Source: Vigna angularis | Lineage: Eukaryota; Streptophyta; Magnoliopsida; Fabales; Fabaceae | Length of the DNA stretch: 64,000 nt | Reading direction: 5' to 3' | NCBI RefSeq assembly: GCF_016808095.1 | Contig: NC_068980.1 | Span: 16,123,388-16,187,387 of the forward strand | In this document: piece after piece, positions 11,680 to 22,505 of the stretch | How positions within the stretch are numbered: position 1 is the stretch's first letter | Layout: every line of letters begins with the position of its first letter | The notes under the pieces: generated by a model | What the model was told of the DNA's origin: nothing | Database searches by the model: none | Seen by the model: only the letters and a program-made list of their open reading frames with translations | Program-made: the position numbers and the translations under genes

Positions 11680-12914
11680 TCAATCTGAGCTGTCCTCTGT
11701 ATCTTCTTCTTCTTCCTCATCTTCATCATCTTCAAACGCATCATCATCATCAGCTTCATCTTCTTTCATCTCCCTAACTGAAGCTTCAGCTGCTTCAGCT
11801 CCTCCTCCTTGCACCGGCTCCTCTGGCCAAGCTACCACATTATGGAATTCCTCCATAGTCCAGCTGTGAGCTGGAGGTGTATCATACATCCCCACAATCA
11901 TCTCAGCAGTAGCCACTTGCCCTCTATGAATGGACTGTAACTGAGCACCTATAAGAGGCATGTACATGTCCCTCATCTGGAATGGTTATGCTTCATGTGT
12001 CTCAACAGATGTCTGCTCTGTGCTTGCCCTCTTTCTCTGCGAGCACGGCGTGGTGGAATTGGCTGAACTGCCTCCTCACCTCCACAGTACTGTCTGTAAT
12101 ATGCCTCATCAATAGCTTTTCTTGGCCTTTCAAATGGTGGAGCAGAAGTGTCCACCCCAGCTATCTTGCAAAGGTGAGTGATTAAGGAGGGATGTCCTAG
12201 GGGTGCTTTGTTGTTTGAGGTATTGGCGCACACACTGATCTCATCAGCTATCAGCTGCCCAATATTAACATTTAAGTTCCTGATAGCACAGTAGATGAAG
12301 AGTGCCCTGCTGAGAGTAATATCTGACACATGTGAGCATGGCTGAATGTTGGCATGAGAAAATGCCATCCAATACTTAGCAAGAGGAGTCAAATCAGTCC
12401 TCCTAATGTTGACCACTAAGCCAGATTTATTCCTTTGGAAGTGTCCTCCAGGTATACAAAGTACTCTCTCCACATCCTCATAATCAACACCTTCCTCCAT
12501 ACAGAGAGCAAACTGGCACTGCTCACCAGCCCACACAGTATCCAGGAAGTTATTGATAGAATCAGGATCATACCTGATAGCATGGCCTCTGACATAGCCC
12601 AGATAGTTTTCAGCTGGATAATCACCAATCTTCTTTGCATTGGTGTAGAATTCCTTTACCACAGCTATATTTGCAGGTGCAGGATATGTGGCTAGCTTTC
12701 CCCAGTCATTCCCCAACACTTGCTCTCCAAATTGAGGAGCAAAGTTAGGTATCATTCCAACTTTTCTTTCCATGAGGAGTCTCCTGTCTTGCACCACCTT
12801 GAAGTGCTTCTCATGTTTCCGAGAGAGGAATCTACTAGAATGGGGTTGTTCTGGTTCCTTTTCCTTTCTCTTGGTTGCCATGGTTTTCAATCTCTTTCCT
12901 GAAGAGGATGCCAT
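11680..12914 (-). pseudogene. ORF2 of A2, frameshifted; plant retrotransposon ORF with 'putative plant transposon protein'-type domain
   Basis: Homologous along its length to the intact 413-residue ORF2 of A1 (54833-56074). Start ATG at 12912-12914. N-terminal residues are rich in Lys/Arg and could act as a nuclear localisation signal; a central conserved domain follows (motifs VVKEFYTNA, YVRGHAIRYD, PGGHF); the C-terminus is almost purely acidic. A one-base change near 11975 shifts the frame and brings in a stop at about 11990, so 323 + 98 residues are separated. I see no transmembrane segment, so 'env-like' is not supported. The role is unknown; proteins of this kind accompany Athila-type elements downstream of gag/pol. 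Confidence 0.8.
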
Positions 12915-12994
12915 ATCTGCATTCGAACACAGATACAAAACCACAGAACATGATGTTAATCATTAGTAAAAACACAGAATACAACTCCTTTCGA

Positions 12995-13115
12995 AGCTAA
13001 ACCACCGCTGAGGGTCAGAATTTCCCCTCAGCGCCACCATTGCCACGCAACAAATCAAAAAAACCAAATCTGGCAGAGTGCCGCTCAGCGGCAGTTTACC
13101 CCTGAGCGGTAACTC
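12995..13115 (-). repeat. CGCTGAGCG-type palindromes in ORF2 leader (A2)
   Basis: Short palindromes (GCTGAGGG, CCCTCAGCGC, GCCGCTCAGCGGC, CCCCTGAGCGG) like those inside the LTRs. Another pair is at 13599-13634 and the equivalent in A1 is at 54062-54170 and 54638-54750. Confidence 0.7.
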
Positions 13116-13380
13116 TGCAGAGTTTTGAAAAATCTCTTTTAAGCTGTCCTAACTCCACCCAAATGCAATTTTCAGTTTTCCAGATCAAAATTATGCAGTT
13201 TAATCGGTTCAAACATCAATTATATCATCAAATCATGCATACAGACCAAAACCCCTAAATATTCATGGTTTGACAATCATATTCAAAATCAAAAACCCTA
13301 GAATGATCAAAATGCTTTCACTTACTTGGGTGGAGATACTAGATGCAATGAGAATGCTTCCAAGCTAAGATGCTCTCTTC

Positions 13381-13394
13381 CAACCCCAAACTTA
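13381..13394 (-). promoter_or_regulatory. Third copy of PPT-like motif, in ORF2 leader (A2)
   Basis: CAACCCCAAACTTA, reverse of TAAGTTTGGGGTTG, identical to the 14 bases adjoining the 3' LTR of A2. The equivalent in A1 is 54355-54368. Confidence 0.6.
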
Positions 13395-13532
13395 GATGAA
13401 ACACTAGTGAGCAAGTGAGTGGAAGAGAAAATTTTTCACAAGAGAAGAGGTAAAAGATGTGGAGAACCTTGGAAAAGGTATGTGGGAGTGTTTGTGCAGA
13501 GAAGAGCCAGCAAACAGAAGCTTATACGCAGC

Positions 13533-13554
13533 TTAGGGTATAAAAATACCCTAA
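13533..13554 (-). promoter_or_regulatory. TATA-containing palindrome, candidate ORF2 promoter (A2)
   Basis: A perfect 9-bp inverted repeat TTAGGGTAT/ATACCCTAA around AAAA, giving TATTTTTATA in element sense. It is conserved at 54195-54216 in A1 and preceded in both by CCGCTGAGCGG palindromes and a GGGCT-rich stretch, as in the LTRs. A promoter role is inference. Confidence 0.5.
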
Positions 13555-13782
13555 TGGGCTCGGGTCCTGCTAAGGGGAAACTAAAGCCCATTCTACGAGA
13601 GTACCGCTCAGCGGTAAGTTGCCGCTCAGCGGCACTTTCGTGATGTGCTCTTCTCTTTCTTTTCTTAACCTACGTGCCTCCTAAACATGCCCCTCACTGG
13701 TTCCCTGCAATTCAATTTTCAGAATACTTATGCAAAACCCTATTATGCAGCTAAAATGAAACAAACAGAAATATTCAATCAA

Positions 13783-13832
13783 CTGGGTTGCCTCCCAGGT
13801 AGCGCATGTTTAACGTCACGAGCCTGACCCAA
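13783..13832 (-). repeat. Downstream copy of conserved box (A2)
   Basis: In element sense GGGTCAGGCTCGTGACGTTA followed by AACATGCGCTAC and the hairpin CTGGGAGGCAACCCAG. It matches the upstream box at 14060-14115 and brackets the hairpin array with it. Confidence 0.78.
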
Positions 13833-13840
13833 AATCCACT

Positions 13841-13983
13841 AACACCCATCAGTATGTGTTACAAATCCACCAACACCCATCAGTAGGTGCAAAATTTTCT
13901 CACCAACACCCATCAGTAGGTGTTACACACTTAGCATCCTTCAGTAGATGCTATATCCAACTAGCATCCTTTAGTAGATGCTA
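13841..13983 (-). repeat. Array of five hairpins with conserved loop (A2)
   Basis: Hairpins at 13841-13860, 13874-13889, 13905-13924, 13932-13953 and 13962-13983. Plus-strand centres are CATCAGTA (three), CTTCAGTA and CTTTAGTA. Arms are AACACC/TGTGTT, CACC/GGTG, AACACC/GGTGTT and twice TAGCATC/GATGCTA. Same arrangement as copy D and A1. Confidence 0.85.
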
Positions 13984-14059
13984 TGTCCAACAAAATATTT
14001 ACAAAATAATGTCCACAAATTAAAAGGTACAAAAACAAAATAAAATCAAAAGTTTTTAA

Positions 14060-14115
14060 ATCACTGGGTTGCCTCCCAGCAAGCGCTCTTTTAACGTCAT
14101 TAGCTTGACCCAGTA
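14060..14115 (-). repeat. Upstream copy of conserved box (A2)
   Basis: Element sense: GGGTCAAGCTAATGACGTTA, AAAGAGCGCTTG, CTGGGAGGCAACCCAG, then AGTGATTTAA. It starts a few bases after the stop codon of the protease frame at 14120. Confidence 0.8.
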
Positions 14116-14119
14116 AAGT

Positions 14120-16546
14120 TCAAGTTCCTTTTTCATAGTTGATGTTGTTATCCCACCAACTTCTCAGTTGTTTCCTGTGCACTGTTTTGATAATTCCAAA
14201 ATGCGGAGACTCTATCTCTATCATCTCCTTCTCTTTATAGCCTTTCACTACCCACAACTTGTTTTTGATTCTCACAGGTGTACCAAGTTGGGGTCTTCCT
14301 TTCTTCCAGTCACCAGGAACTTTTCCTCCTCTTCCAATCTTTTCTCCTTTATGAACCTGAAATAACAAACAATGGTTACCTGTAACCTTGGGCTCTTCAT
14401 CTTGATGGCTAGTCATGTGTGCATCTTGAAATGCAGCTTTATAACTAGCTTCTTCCTCCTGTGTTTGCCTCTCATCTTTAAAGACATCTACAACAACTCT
14501 CTCCTCTCGGTCCTGGAGCACCACTATACCTTCGTTTACATCAATGATAGCTTTGGCCATTTTCATAAACGGTCTTCCAAGAATGATAGGTATCTTTTCT
14601 GTCTCCATCTTCATCACCACAAAGTCTGCCAAGAACTGGAGTTTGCCAACACAAACTATAACGTCCTCTGCAATCCCACATGGTTCCTTTGAAGATCCAT
14701 CGGCCATTACTAACTTAACCTTTACAGGTTTCATATTAACATTGCCGATTTGGTCCAGTAAAGAGTAAGGTATCAAGTTAACACTTGAACCTAAATCAAG
14801 AAGAGCTTTTTTAATCCTTTTCTTCCCTATAGTACAAGGGATAGAAAAGCCTCCTGGATCTGCTGCTTTTGGAGGGAATGGCTCATTTTTAACAGTTTTA
14901 CACTTCTTTGTATCAGCATCTCTACGCCTTTTCTTTGTAGAGACGTCTTCCTCAGGTTTGGTGTAAACTGCAATTTGTTGTAGAATCTGCTCCCAAGGTG
15001 CATCATTATCTACCATATTGAATAATTCAGTGAAATCCAGTTGATTCTCATGATTAATTGGAAAAAGACTATTCTTGCTCTCTATTTCTCTTTTCTCTTC
15101 TGTTTCTCCTTTGTCTAACTCAACTATCTCCTCATTTGTGCTCTCCACCACTCTACATTCTTCTCTGGGGTTAACCTCAGTATTAGCCCCAAAATTTCTG
15201 TTAGGCTTTTCTTCCACTTGCTTTGTAATCTGACCCATCTGAATCTCCAAATTTTTGATAGCAGCTTCAGTGCTCTTTTGAGTAGACTCAGTTTTCTGTA
15301 TAAATTGATTCACAGTTTCCTCCATCTTTGTAAACCTTTCGTTAAATGCAGCAAACTGTTGCCATAGAGTTGGTTGTTGCTGTTTGAATTGACCATTTTG
15401 TCCAGCCTGCCCATTCTTGACCATTGCTTGGGTGTGGTTTCCACCCTTGATTGAAGTTCCCTTGACGGTATGGAAACTGGTTGGCCATAAAGTTCAAATC
15501 TTCCAAAGCTTCTGCTGGAAAGGCACACTGACCATTTATGTGGTCACCTCCACATAATTCGCACAACTGAGATTGTACCTGTGCAGCAGTCTTCAACTCT
15601 TTAGGCAATTGTGCAAGTGTTTTTGTAAGAGCTTCCAGTTGTTGAGTTAGAATTTTATTTTGTGCTAGCAAGGCATCATGCGTTTGTAATTGAAGAACTC
15701 CTTTTTGTTGCAGAGGAGCTCCTCTTTCACTGTTGAGCTCATTATCACTTGTAGCCATATTTTCAATAATTTCTTTTGCTTCCTCTAGAGTTTTCCATTT
15801 AATGTTTCCTCCTGCTGAGGCATCAAGCATCATCTTGGTTTGTGAACTAAGCCCTCCAAGGAAGGTAAGGACTACTTCCTCTTCTTCAAAGCCATGCGTG
15901 GGTGTTTTTCGTAGCAAGCTTTTGTATCTATCCCATGCATGCCCCAGTGATTCTTCCATGCCCTGCCTGAATGAAGAAATCTCTTGCTTGCCTTTAGTCA
16001 CCTTTGATTGTGGGAAGTACTTGTTTAAAAACTTGGTTACCACTGCTTCCCACTCTGTGAAACTTCCTTCTGGGAAAGAATTTAACCAAAGCTTAGCATT
16101 GCCTCCTAATGAGAAAGGAAACAAGCTAAGTTTGATCGCTTCATCTGGCACCCCATTGATTTTGACTGTGTTGCAAATCTCATTAATGTAGTGAGGTGCT
16201 CATATGGGCTTTCATGAGATAACCCATTGAATTGGTTGCTTTTCACCAGTTGGATCAACGCTGGTTTGACCTTCATATTAGCTGCATTGACTCTAGGTCT
16301 AGCTATACTGTTAAAGTGCTGAGGTCAAGCTATATTGGTGTAATCAGCAAGAGTTCTTCTGTTATTGTTGTTCTCCATATTTTCTGTGCTATGGTCAGAA
16401 CCCTGTGGTGATGGTTGCAACAGAGTTTTCGGAGAAGGAAAGAGTTCTCTAGATGTTCTGATTCTTCTCCTCCTTCTACTCTCGTCCAAACCTTCAAGAA
16501 GAGGTTCTGCAATTATCTTGCTCCTAGTTCGAATTGCCTCCTGCAT
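14120..16546 (-). pseudogene. gag-protease polyprotein of A2, two frameshifts
   Basis: The frame runs from ATG 16544-16546 (MQEAIRTRSK) with one-base losses near 16185 and near 15415. Otherwise it is open to the stop at 14120. Order: Arg-rich N-terminus, Retrotrans_gag-type core (about 15800-16260), zinc knuckle CELCGGDH near 15565, Gln-rich linker, and a retropepsin-like domain with D-L-G near 14790 and ILGRPFMK near 14575. It ends with a conserved segment LGTPVRIKNKLWVVKGYKEK and RKQLRSWW. Unlike copy D, there is no stop between gag and protease, which supports a single ancestral ORF of about 810 codons. Confidence 0.88.
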
Positions 16547-16754
16547 ACACAAGAACACAAAACCCTAGAATTTTTGGTTAGCACAAAAAGATATAGGAGA
16601 AGATAAAATAAAAACAGAAAAAATAAAAACAGAAATAAAAAAAAATAAAAACAGAAAAAATAAAAACAGAAAAAAAAAATTAAAAAAAACAGAAATTCAA
16701 AATTAAAGTTAAAGATAATCAATAATCACACAAATTAACCAGTTAAACCACGAG

Positions 16755-16772
16755 TCCCCGGCAACGGCGCCA
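16755..16772 (-). promoter_or_regulatory. tRNA-Asp primer-binding site (A2)
   Basis: Element sense TGGCGCCGTTGCCGGGGA, a perfect tRNA-Asp(GUC) complement, 6 nt inside the LTR. Confidence 0.93.
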
Positions 16773-16778
16773 AAAACT

Positions 16779-18127
16779 TGATGGACAAATTTATGAACAC
16801 CGAAAAACGGCGCCAAAAACTTGATGGACAAATTTATGAACACCGAAATACGGCGTCACAAACTTGTTTTACAATCGGCAAGTATGACCGAATCGTTTCA
16901 AGTAATAAACTTGGTAAGACCAAGTATCGTTCTCCCAAAGGACTCACGGCCTAGTTTAGTTATGTGATTCGTTGATTAGCTAAGACTTAAGAACGAAATA
17001 ATTGGATTTTTCTATGCAAAAGACGAAAATAAACATGTATGCATGAGGGTGATCAATGGCTAAAACAAAATACAAATACTTTCAATGGAATATATGGATG
17101 AGTATGTTGTTGGGGTTTATCAATTTCATCTTATCCACTTTCATATATTTTAGGAATTCAACATTCAATTCATCATTGTTAATGCCAATCTCTAAATTAC
17201 CTTTCAAGAAGGCTTCTTCCTAATTACGAGTTCATACGATTCCTAGCATCCCTAATAATTAGTTTATTTAGCGCAGGAGTTTAACGGCAACCAATATACT
17301 ATTGGGAGAAATTCCCCAGATCTAGACTTCCCCGTACGTTTCCGTATCGACAAAATCAATAATCATGCAGTGAATGAGTTAAACAAAGCAAGCATTGAGC
17401 AAAGAAGGAAAACCCTAACTAATGATAAAAGAAAGCATAGGTCTTAAATGTAAGATGTAAAAACCAATTCCATATATGAGAGTTTCATAAGACTACATTG
17501 ATTCCCCAACAACAATACAAGGTTTAGTTCACCATATTCATGGTGAAACTAGATGAACAATAATGAAATAAGGAAAGATAAAACCCTAAAAAGGTGAAGA
17601 GGTAGCTTGAGCATCCAAGATCCTCCTTCAAAGGGGTGGAAGAGAGAGTATTTGCTTCGTCACAGCCAAAGATACAAACCCTAGGAAACCCTAAAGCTTA
17701 TATACTATTCGTAAATTACAGAAAAAATAGGCCCAAGCCCATAAATGTGTCACTCAACGGTAAAGTACCGCTCAGCGGTAAGTGCGCGAGCTCGGTTCTT
17801 CCCCTCAGCGGCCATTTTGCCTCTCAACGGATCCAACGTGACTTCCTGAGTGCCGCTGAGCGGTAAACTGCCGCTGAGCGGTAGTTGCGGCTCCTCCTTT
17901 TGCACTTTTTGATGTCTTTTATGATTCCATCTCTCTCCTTCTTCACTTCTTTCACCAAATTCACCTTAAAACCTGCATAAAAACATTGAAATCAAGCATA
18001 AACCTATCCAGCTCTCTTATTTATGAAAATATGAATAAAAGCATGATTTCATGCTAGTTTCTAAGTATAAAGGTTGCTTTTAGTATCAATTTTAAGCATG
18101 AAAATAACAGTTTTTCAACTGTTATCA
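16779..18127 (-). repeat. 5' LTR of A2 (1349 bp) with duplicated 43-bp inner end
   Basis: Outer terminus TGATAACAG at 18127; inner terminus at 16779. The last 43 bp occur twice in tandem (16779-16821 and from 16822). Each unit contains a copy of the first bases of the primer site (GGCGCCAAAAACT reversed). It has palindromes CCGCTCAGCGG and CCGCTGAGCGG at 17750-17885. Confidence 0.9.
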
Positions 18128-20335
18128 TCTAGCGGATTACACCACTATTGTTGGCCCTCATCACTTTAACAGCATTGCAAGGCCGAGGGTCAATGTTACA
18201 AATATGGAGGTGAAACCGGCGTTGATACAATTGGTGAAGAGCAACCAATTTAATGGACTGTCTCATGAAATTCCATATGAACATTTGACCACATTCAACG
18301 AGATTTGCAACACTGTAAAGATCAATGGTGTGTTGGATGACGCTATAAAGCTTAATTTGTTTCCTTTCTCATTAGTAGGCAATGCTAAGCTATGGTTGAA
18401 TTCTTTCCTGGAGGATAACTTTACTAAATGGGAAGCTGTGGTTTCAAAGTTTCTGAACAAGTACTTCCCACAGTCAAAGATCAACAAGGGTAAGCAAGAA
18501 ATTTCTTCTTTCAGGCAAGGCATGGAGGAGACGTTAGGTCAAGCATGGGATAGATACAAGAGTTTGCTGAGGAAGACGCCCACGCATGTCTTTGATTAAG
18601 CAACAGTAGTCATTCTTTTCCTTGGAGGTCTAGGTTCACAAACCAAATTGATGCTAGATGCCTCAGTTGGAGGTAATATTAAGTGTAGGACTCCAAAGGA
18701 AGCTTTTGAATTGATTGACAACATGGCTACTAATGATAACGAGATGCATAGTGAAAGAGGAGCTTCACCTCAACAGAAGGGAGTTCTACAATTACAATCT
18801 CAAGATGCCTTGCTTGCACAAAATAAAATTATAACTCAACAGTTCGAGAATTTGACGAAGTCACTCGCTCAGTTGCCAAAGGAACTGAAGAACGTTTCAC
18901 AGGTTCAACAACAACTCTAAGAATTATGTGGTGGTAATCATATAAATGGTCAATGTGCTTTTCCAGTGGAGGGCTAAGAAGATATCAATTATATGGTCAA
19001 TCAATTCCAATACCGCCAAGGAAACTTCAACCAAGGGTGGAAACCTCACCCAAGCATGGGTCAAGGTCAAAATGGACAAGCTGGACAAATAGGACAATTT
19101 AATAGACCACAGCAGCAACCATCACTATGGCAACAAGTATCTGCGCTAATTGAGAGATCAACAATGTTAGAAGACACTCTTCAACAATTTATGTAGGTGA
19201 CTATCTCCAATCATAAGAGCACTGAAGGTGCTATAAGAAATTTGGAGATGCAGGTCGGCCAACTGGCCAAGAAGATTGAAGACAAAGCGAAAAAGCAATT
19301 TGGGGCTAACATTGAGGTTAACCCTAAGGAAGAGTGTAAAGCTATTGCGAGCATAGATGATGAGAGGGTGGAAGAGAGCAAAGAAAGAGTTGAGTTGGAG
19401 ATGAGAGAAGAAAGAGAAGAGAGAATATGTGAGGTTGAGACGAAAGCGAAAGAAAAGAAGAGGGGAGAGAAAAATTTTGAGAAAATTGAAAAAGTTCTTT
19501 CTTATCCTAAGGGGCGTGAAAAAATAGATAAAGAGAGACAATATGAGCGTTTTAAGGAGATCTTCAGGCAATTGGGGATTACTATACCTTTGACCGAAGC
19601 ACTGCAGCAATTTCCTGCTTATGCAAACCACATGAAGCAATTCATCACAAAAAAGAGATATTTAGATGAGGAGACTATGGATGAACAAGGAGATTGCGGT
19701 GTTATTTTGGAGAAACCACTTCCTCAAAAAGTGAAAGATCTAGGAAGTTCTACTATTCCTTGCGTCATTGGGAAGGTGAATATAAGGAAAGCCTTAATTG
19801 ATTTAGGGTCAAGCATTAATTTGATGCCCTTAACTCAGCTCGAAAGGATTAGTGATCTTGAAGTCAAGCCAACAAAGGTGACTTTGCTTATGGTGGATGG
19901 GTCTTCCAAGAAACCCTATGGTGTAGCGGAAGAAGATGTTGTGGTTTGTATAGAGAAACTTAAATTCCTGGTGGATTTTGTGGTGATGGAGATGGATGAG
20001 GATGAGAAGATCCCAATTATTCTTGGAAGGCCGTTTATGAAAACGAAAAAGGTAATCATCAATGTGGATGATGGGGTGATAGTGCTTCAAGACCAAGAGG
20101 AAAAGGTGATCTTTAATGTCTTCAAAGCTGAGCAGTAGATTCAAGAGAAGAAGTCTAATCATAAAGCTGCATGTAAGGAGGATACACCAATGACTGACCC
20201 TAAAACTGCCAAGCCGGTCATCAAAGGTGAAAATTGTTTCTTGTCACAGGTTAGGGAAGAAGAAAAAGATGACAAAGGAAGGATGGTTCATGATGACTTG
20301 GTTGATGCACAATTCAAACTTGGCACACCTGTAAG
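18128..20335 (+). pseudogene. gag-protease pseudogene, second B unit (after A2)
   Basis: Continues the gag interrupted at 9982, from ADYTTIVGP onwards. Stops occur at 18597-18599, about 18918 and 19194. The zinc knuckle region near 18925 is damaged (the first Cys codon follows a TAA). From 19197 to 20138 the frame is open for 313 residues: charged linker, then a retropepsin-like domain with D-L-G near 19799, LGRPFMK near 20026. The C-terminal segment LGTPVR ends abruptly at about 20335, where the sequence jumps to the 3' untranslated region; the usual box, hairpins and ORF2 have been deleted. Confidence 0.85.
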
Positions 20336-20825
20336 ATAAAAGTCCTTGTGATGATAACTTGCTTGTGAGTGTGTTTGATATGTGGTTAAATGAAAGGAAA
20401 AGGTGATTCATGTGACATTGTGATGGTAGAGTGTAAGAGTGACACATCACTATACACCTTTGAGTTTGAGTGAAACACTTTTGAGTGCTTGAGTGAAACA
20501 CTTTTGAGTGCTTGAGTGAAACATTATCTTTGGTGAGGAATTGTTCCATGCACTATATGATAACATTCTTGTTTGGTTGGTTGATTATTCATGAGGTTTG
20601 CATCTATTGTGTATGTCTTGATTATGTGAGCACCATAATTGAAGCTTGATTGGCTAAAGCATCATTATATCTTGACTAATCTTTCTATGATGAGCATTCA
20701 TGAGTGATTTACTTGTCCTAAGAGAAAAATGTTTTTTGGTGTGCTAGACCATTGTAGTTTAAGTATTTTGTTTAAGCTAAGTTAGATTTTTCTTGACGAC
20801 AAGCAAAGTTTCAAGTTTGGGATTG
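20336..20825 (+). other. 3' untranslated remnant of second B unit
   Basis: Begins at AAAGTCCTTGTGATGAT, which matches 23382-23400, so about 3 kb of internal sequence is missing. It contains a 27-bp tandem duplication around GAGTGAAACACTTTTGAGTG at 20469-20522. It ends with the PPT-side motif CAAGTTTGGGATTG directly before the LTR. Confidence 0.7.
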
Positions 20826-22156
20826 TGATAACGGTTGAAAAACCGTTATTTTTATACTTAATTTTGATATTAAAAACACCCTTTTTGACTTAGAAGCTTG
20901 CTTGAACTCATGTTTTTGCTTTAGTTTTGTGAATAAGAGAGTTGAGGTCATACTTGATGATTTTATCACTGAATTCCCTTGATTTTGTAGGCTAATTGAA
21001 TGATTTGAAAGAAGAGTTAAAGTACCAAATAGTCGGAATGCAAAAGTCAACCAAAATGTAGAAAAGTCAACCAGAGAGCAGAAAAGTTAACCAGAATGCA
21101 AAAGAGTCAACCAGTGCAGAAAAATCAACCAGAGTGCAGAAAAGTAGCGCTGAGCGCCAGTTAAGTTCCGCAAAGCCACCGTTGAGTGCCATTTTTGGGC
21201 TGAGCGCCAGTTTCGTGGGCTTGGACCTGTTTTCTGTTATTTTTCTTATATATTTTGGGCTTGGACTCGTTTTCTGTAATTTTTCTGGTCTATTTAAGAA
21301 CTTGAATGTCCTAGGAATTGTATCTTTTGATGGCTTGAGCACAGAAACACACTTTTCAACCATTAGGGGCAGATTTGGGGATGCGAGAGTCTCATCTTCT
21401 CTTTCTAGGGTTTTCTATCTCTTTCATTCTTTCATTCTTTCATTCCATTCATCTAATTTCTCCATGATAATGGGAAACTAAACCTTATTTGCTGTTGGGA
21501 AAGATGTAACCTCTTAAACTCTCATGTATTGAATTGATTCTTATTATAAAATGCTTTACTTCATTAATTTTTAGGGTTTTTACTCTACACTCTATGCATG
21601 CTTTGTTTAACTCATTCAATTGCATGATTATTGGTTTTGTCACTATGGACACATATGAGAAAATCGAGAACTGGGAAATTCTCCCAAAAGCAATATTACC
21701 TAGACATAGGGATAAGAGGGTTGGTTGCCTTTAAGGTTCTGTTCGAATGTAATGCATGATTAATTGCTAGGAAGACAGGACATTGCGAACCAGTAATTAG
21801 GAGTAGGCTTTCTTCACCGAGACATCGGGTTTATGGTAAATTAGAAAGTGGCATTAACATTAATGAAGAAGATGAATTCATATACGCATGAGAGTAAATT
21901 AGGTGAAATCTAAACCCAACAACAATATTGTCAACTTCATCCATTCATTCTTGTGTTTAGCCTCAATTGATCAAATTGCATTCATGTTTATTTTATTGCA
22001 TTTGCATTCAAAACCCCAAAAATTTGTTCTTTAGAGTCTTAATTAGTTGAGTAATCACATAACTGTTTAGTGTCGTGAGTCTCTTGGGAAACGATACTTG
22101 GTCTTACCCTTTATTATTACTTAATACGATTCGATACACTTGTCAAAGTGTTAACA
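20826..22156 (+). repeat. LTR 3 of family B chain (1331 bp)
   Basis: TGATAACGG to TTAACA. The terminal hairpin is perfect: ATAACGGTT-GAAA-AACCGTTAT. Preceded by a PPT-side motif, so it is the 3' LTR of the second B unit. It is followed not by host DNA but by the middle of an ORF2 (22157), so the right flank is a rearrangement and no target duplication is found. Confidence 0.85.
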
Positions 22157-22495
22157 CAACCTCAGGATGTAGAGCCTTTTCAAATGAGGGACATGTATAT
22201 GTCCCTGATGAAGTCTAGGATACAGGAATTGGATAGAGGGAAGGTGGCCACTACAGAGATTATTATAGGGATGTATGATACATCCCTTAGACGGCAGTGG
22301 ACGATGGACGAGTTTAACACTATGGTGGGATGGCCAGAGGATCAGGCACAGGCTAGTGGAGTTGGAGCAGTTGAAGCTTCAGCATGGAGGATGATGATGA
22401 AGATGATGATTATGAAGATGGTGATGAAGAAGAGGAAGATGAAGATAAAGAGGAGGAATCAGATGATAGTAGAGGATGATGATAGCATTTACTGA
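22157..22495 (+). pseudogene. 3' fragment of an ORF2
   Basis: Homologous to about residues 300-413 of the intact ORF2 at 54833-56074 (MRDMYMSL, VATTEIIIGMYDT, WTMDEFN). Its 5' two thirds are missing at the LTR 3 junction. The acidic C-terminus is shifted in frame and reads as a Met/Lys-rich stretch. The frame ends with a TGA that lies inside the loop of the hairpin at 22482-22505. Confidence 0.75.
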
Positions 22496-22505
22496 TGAAT
22501 GCTAT
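22482..22505 (+). repeat. Hairpin at end of ORF2 fragment
   Basis: ATAGCATT/AATGCTAT, a perfect 8-bp stem with loop TACTGATG. Equivalent to 56086-56111 and 11643-11668. Confidence 0.87.

Larger units (their letters stand above)
9983..18127 (-). mobile_element. Nested Athila-like element A2, complete with TSD
   Basis: 8145-bp minus-strand element flanked by the perfect 5-bp duplication TCTAG (9978-9982 and 18128-18132) and inserted in the gag of the second B unit. Order in element sense: 5' LTR (18127-16779), tRNA-Asp primer site, gag-protease (16546-14120), box, five hairpins, second box, promoter-like leader, ORF2 (12914-11680), hairpin, 3' region, 3' LTR (10419-9983). It lacks reverse transcriptase and integrase. 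The 3' LTR has lost about 0.87 kb internally. It needs enzymes from elsewhere to move. Confidence 0.93.

Noticed and set aside
11680..12914. ORF2 as a retroviral-type envelope
   Set aside because: No signal peptide, membrane span or cleavage motif; composition is basic-to-acidic soluble.
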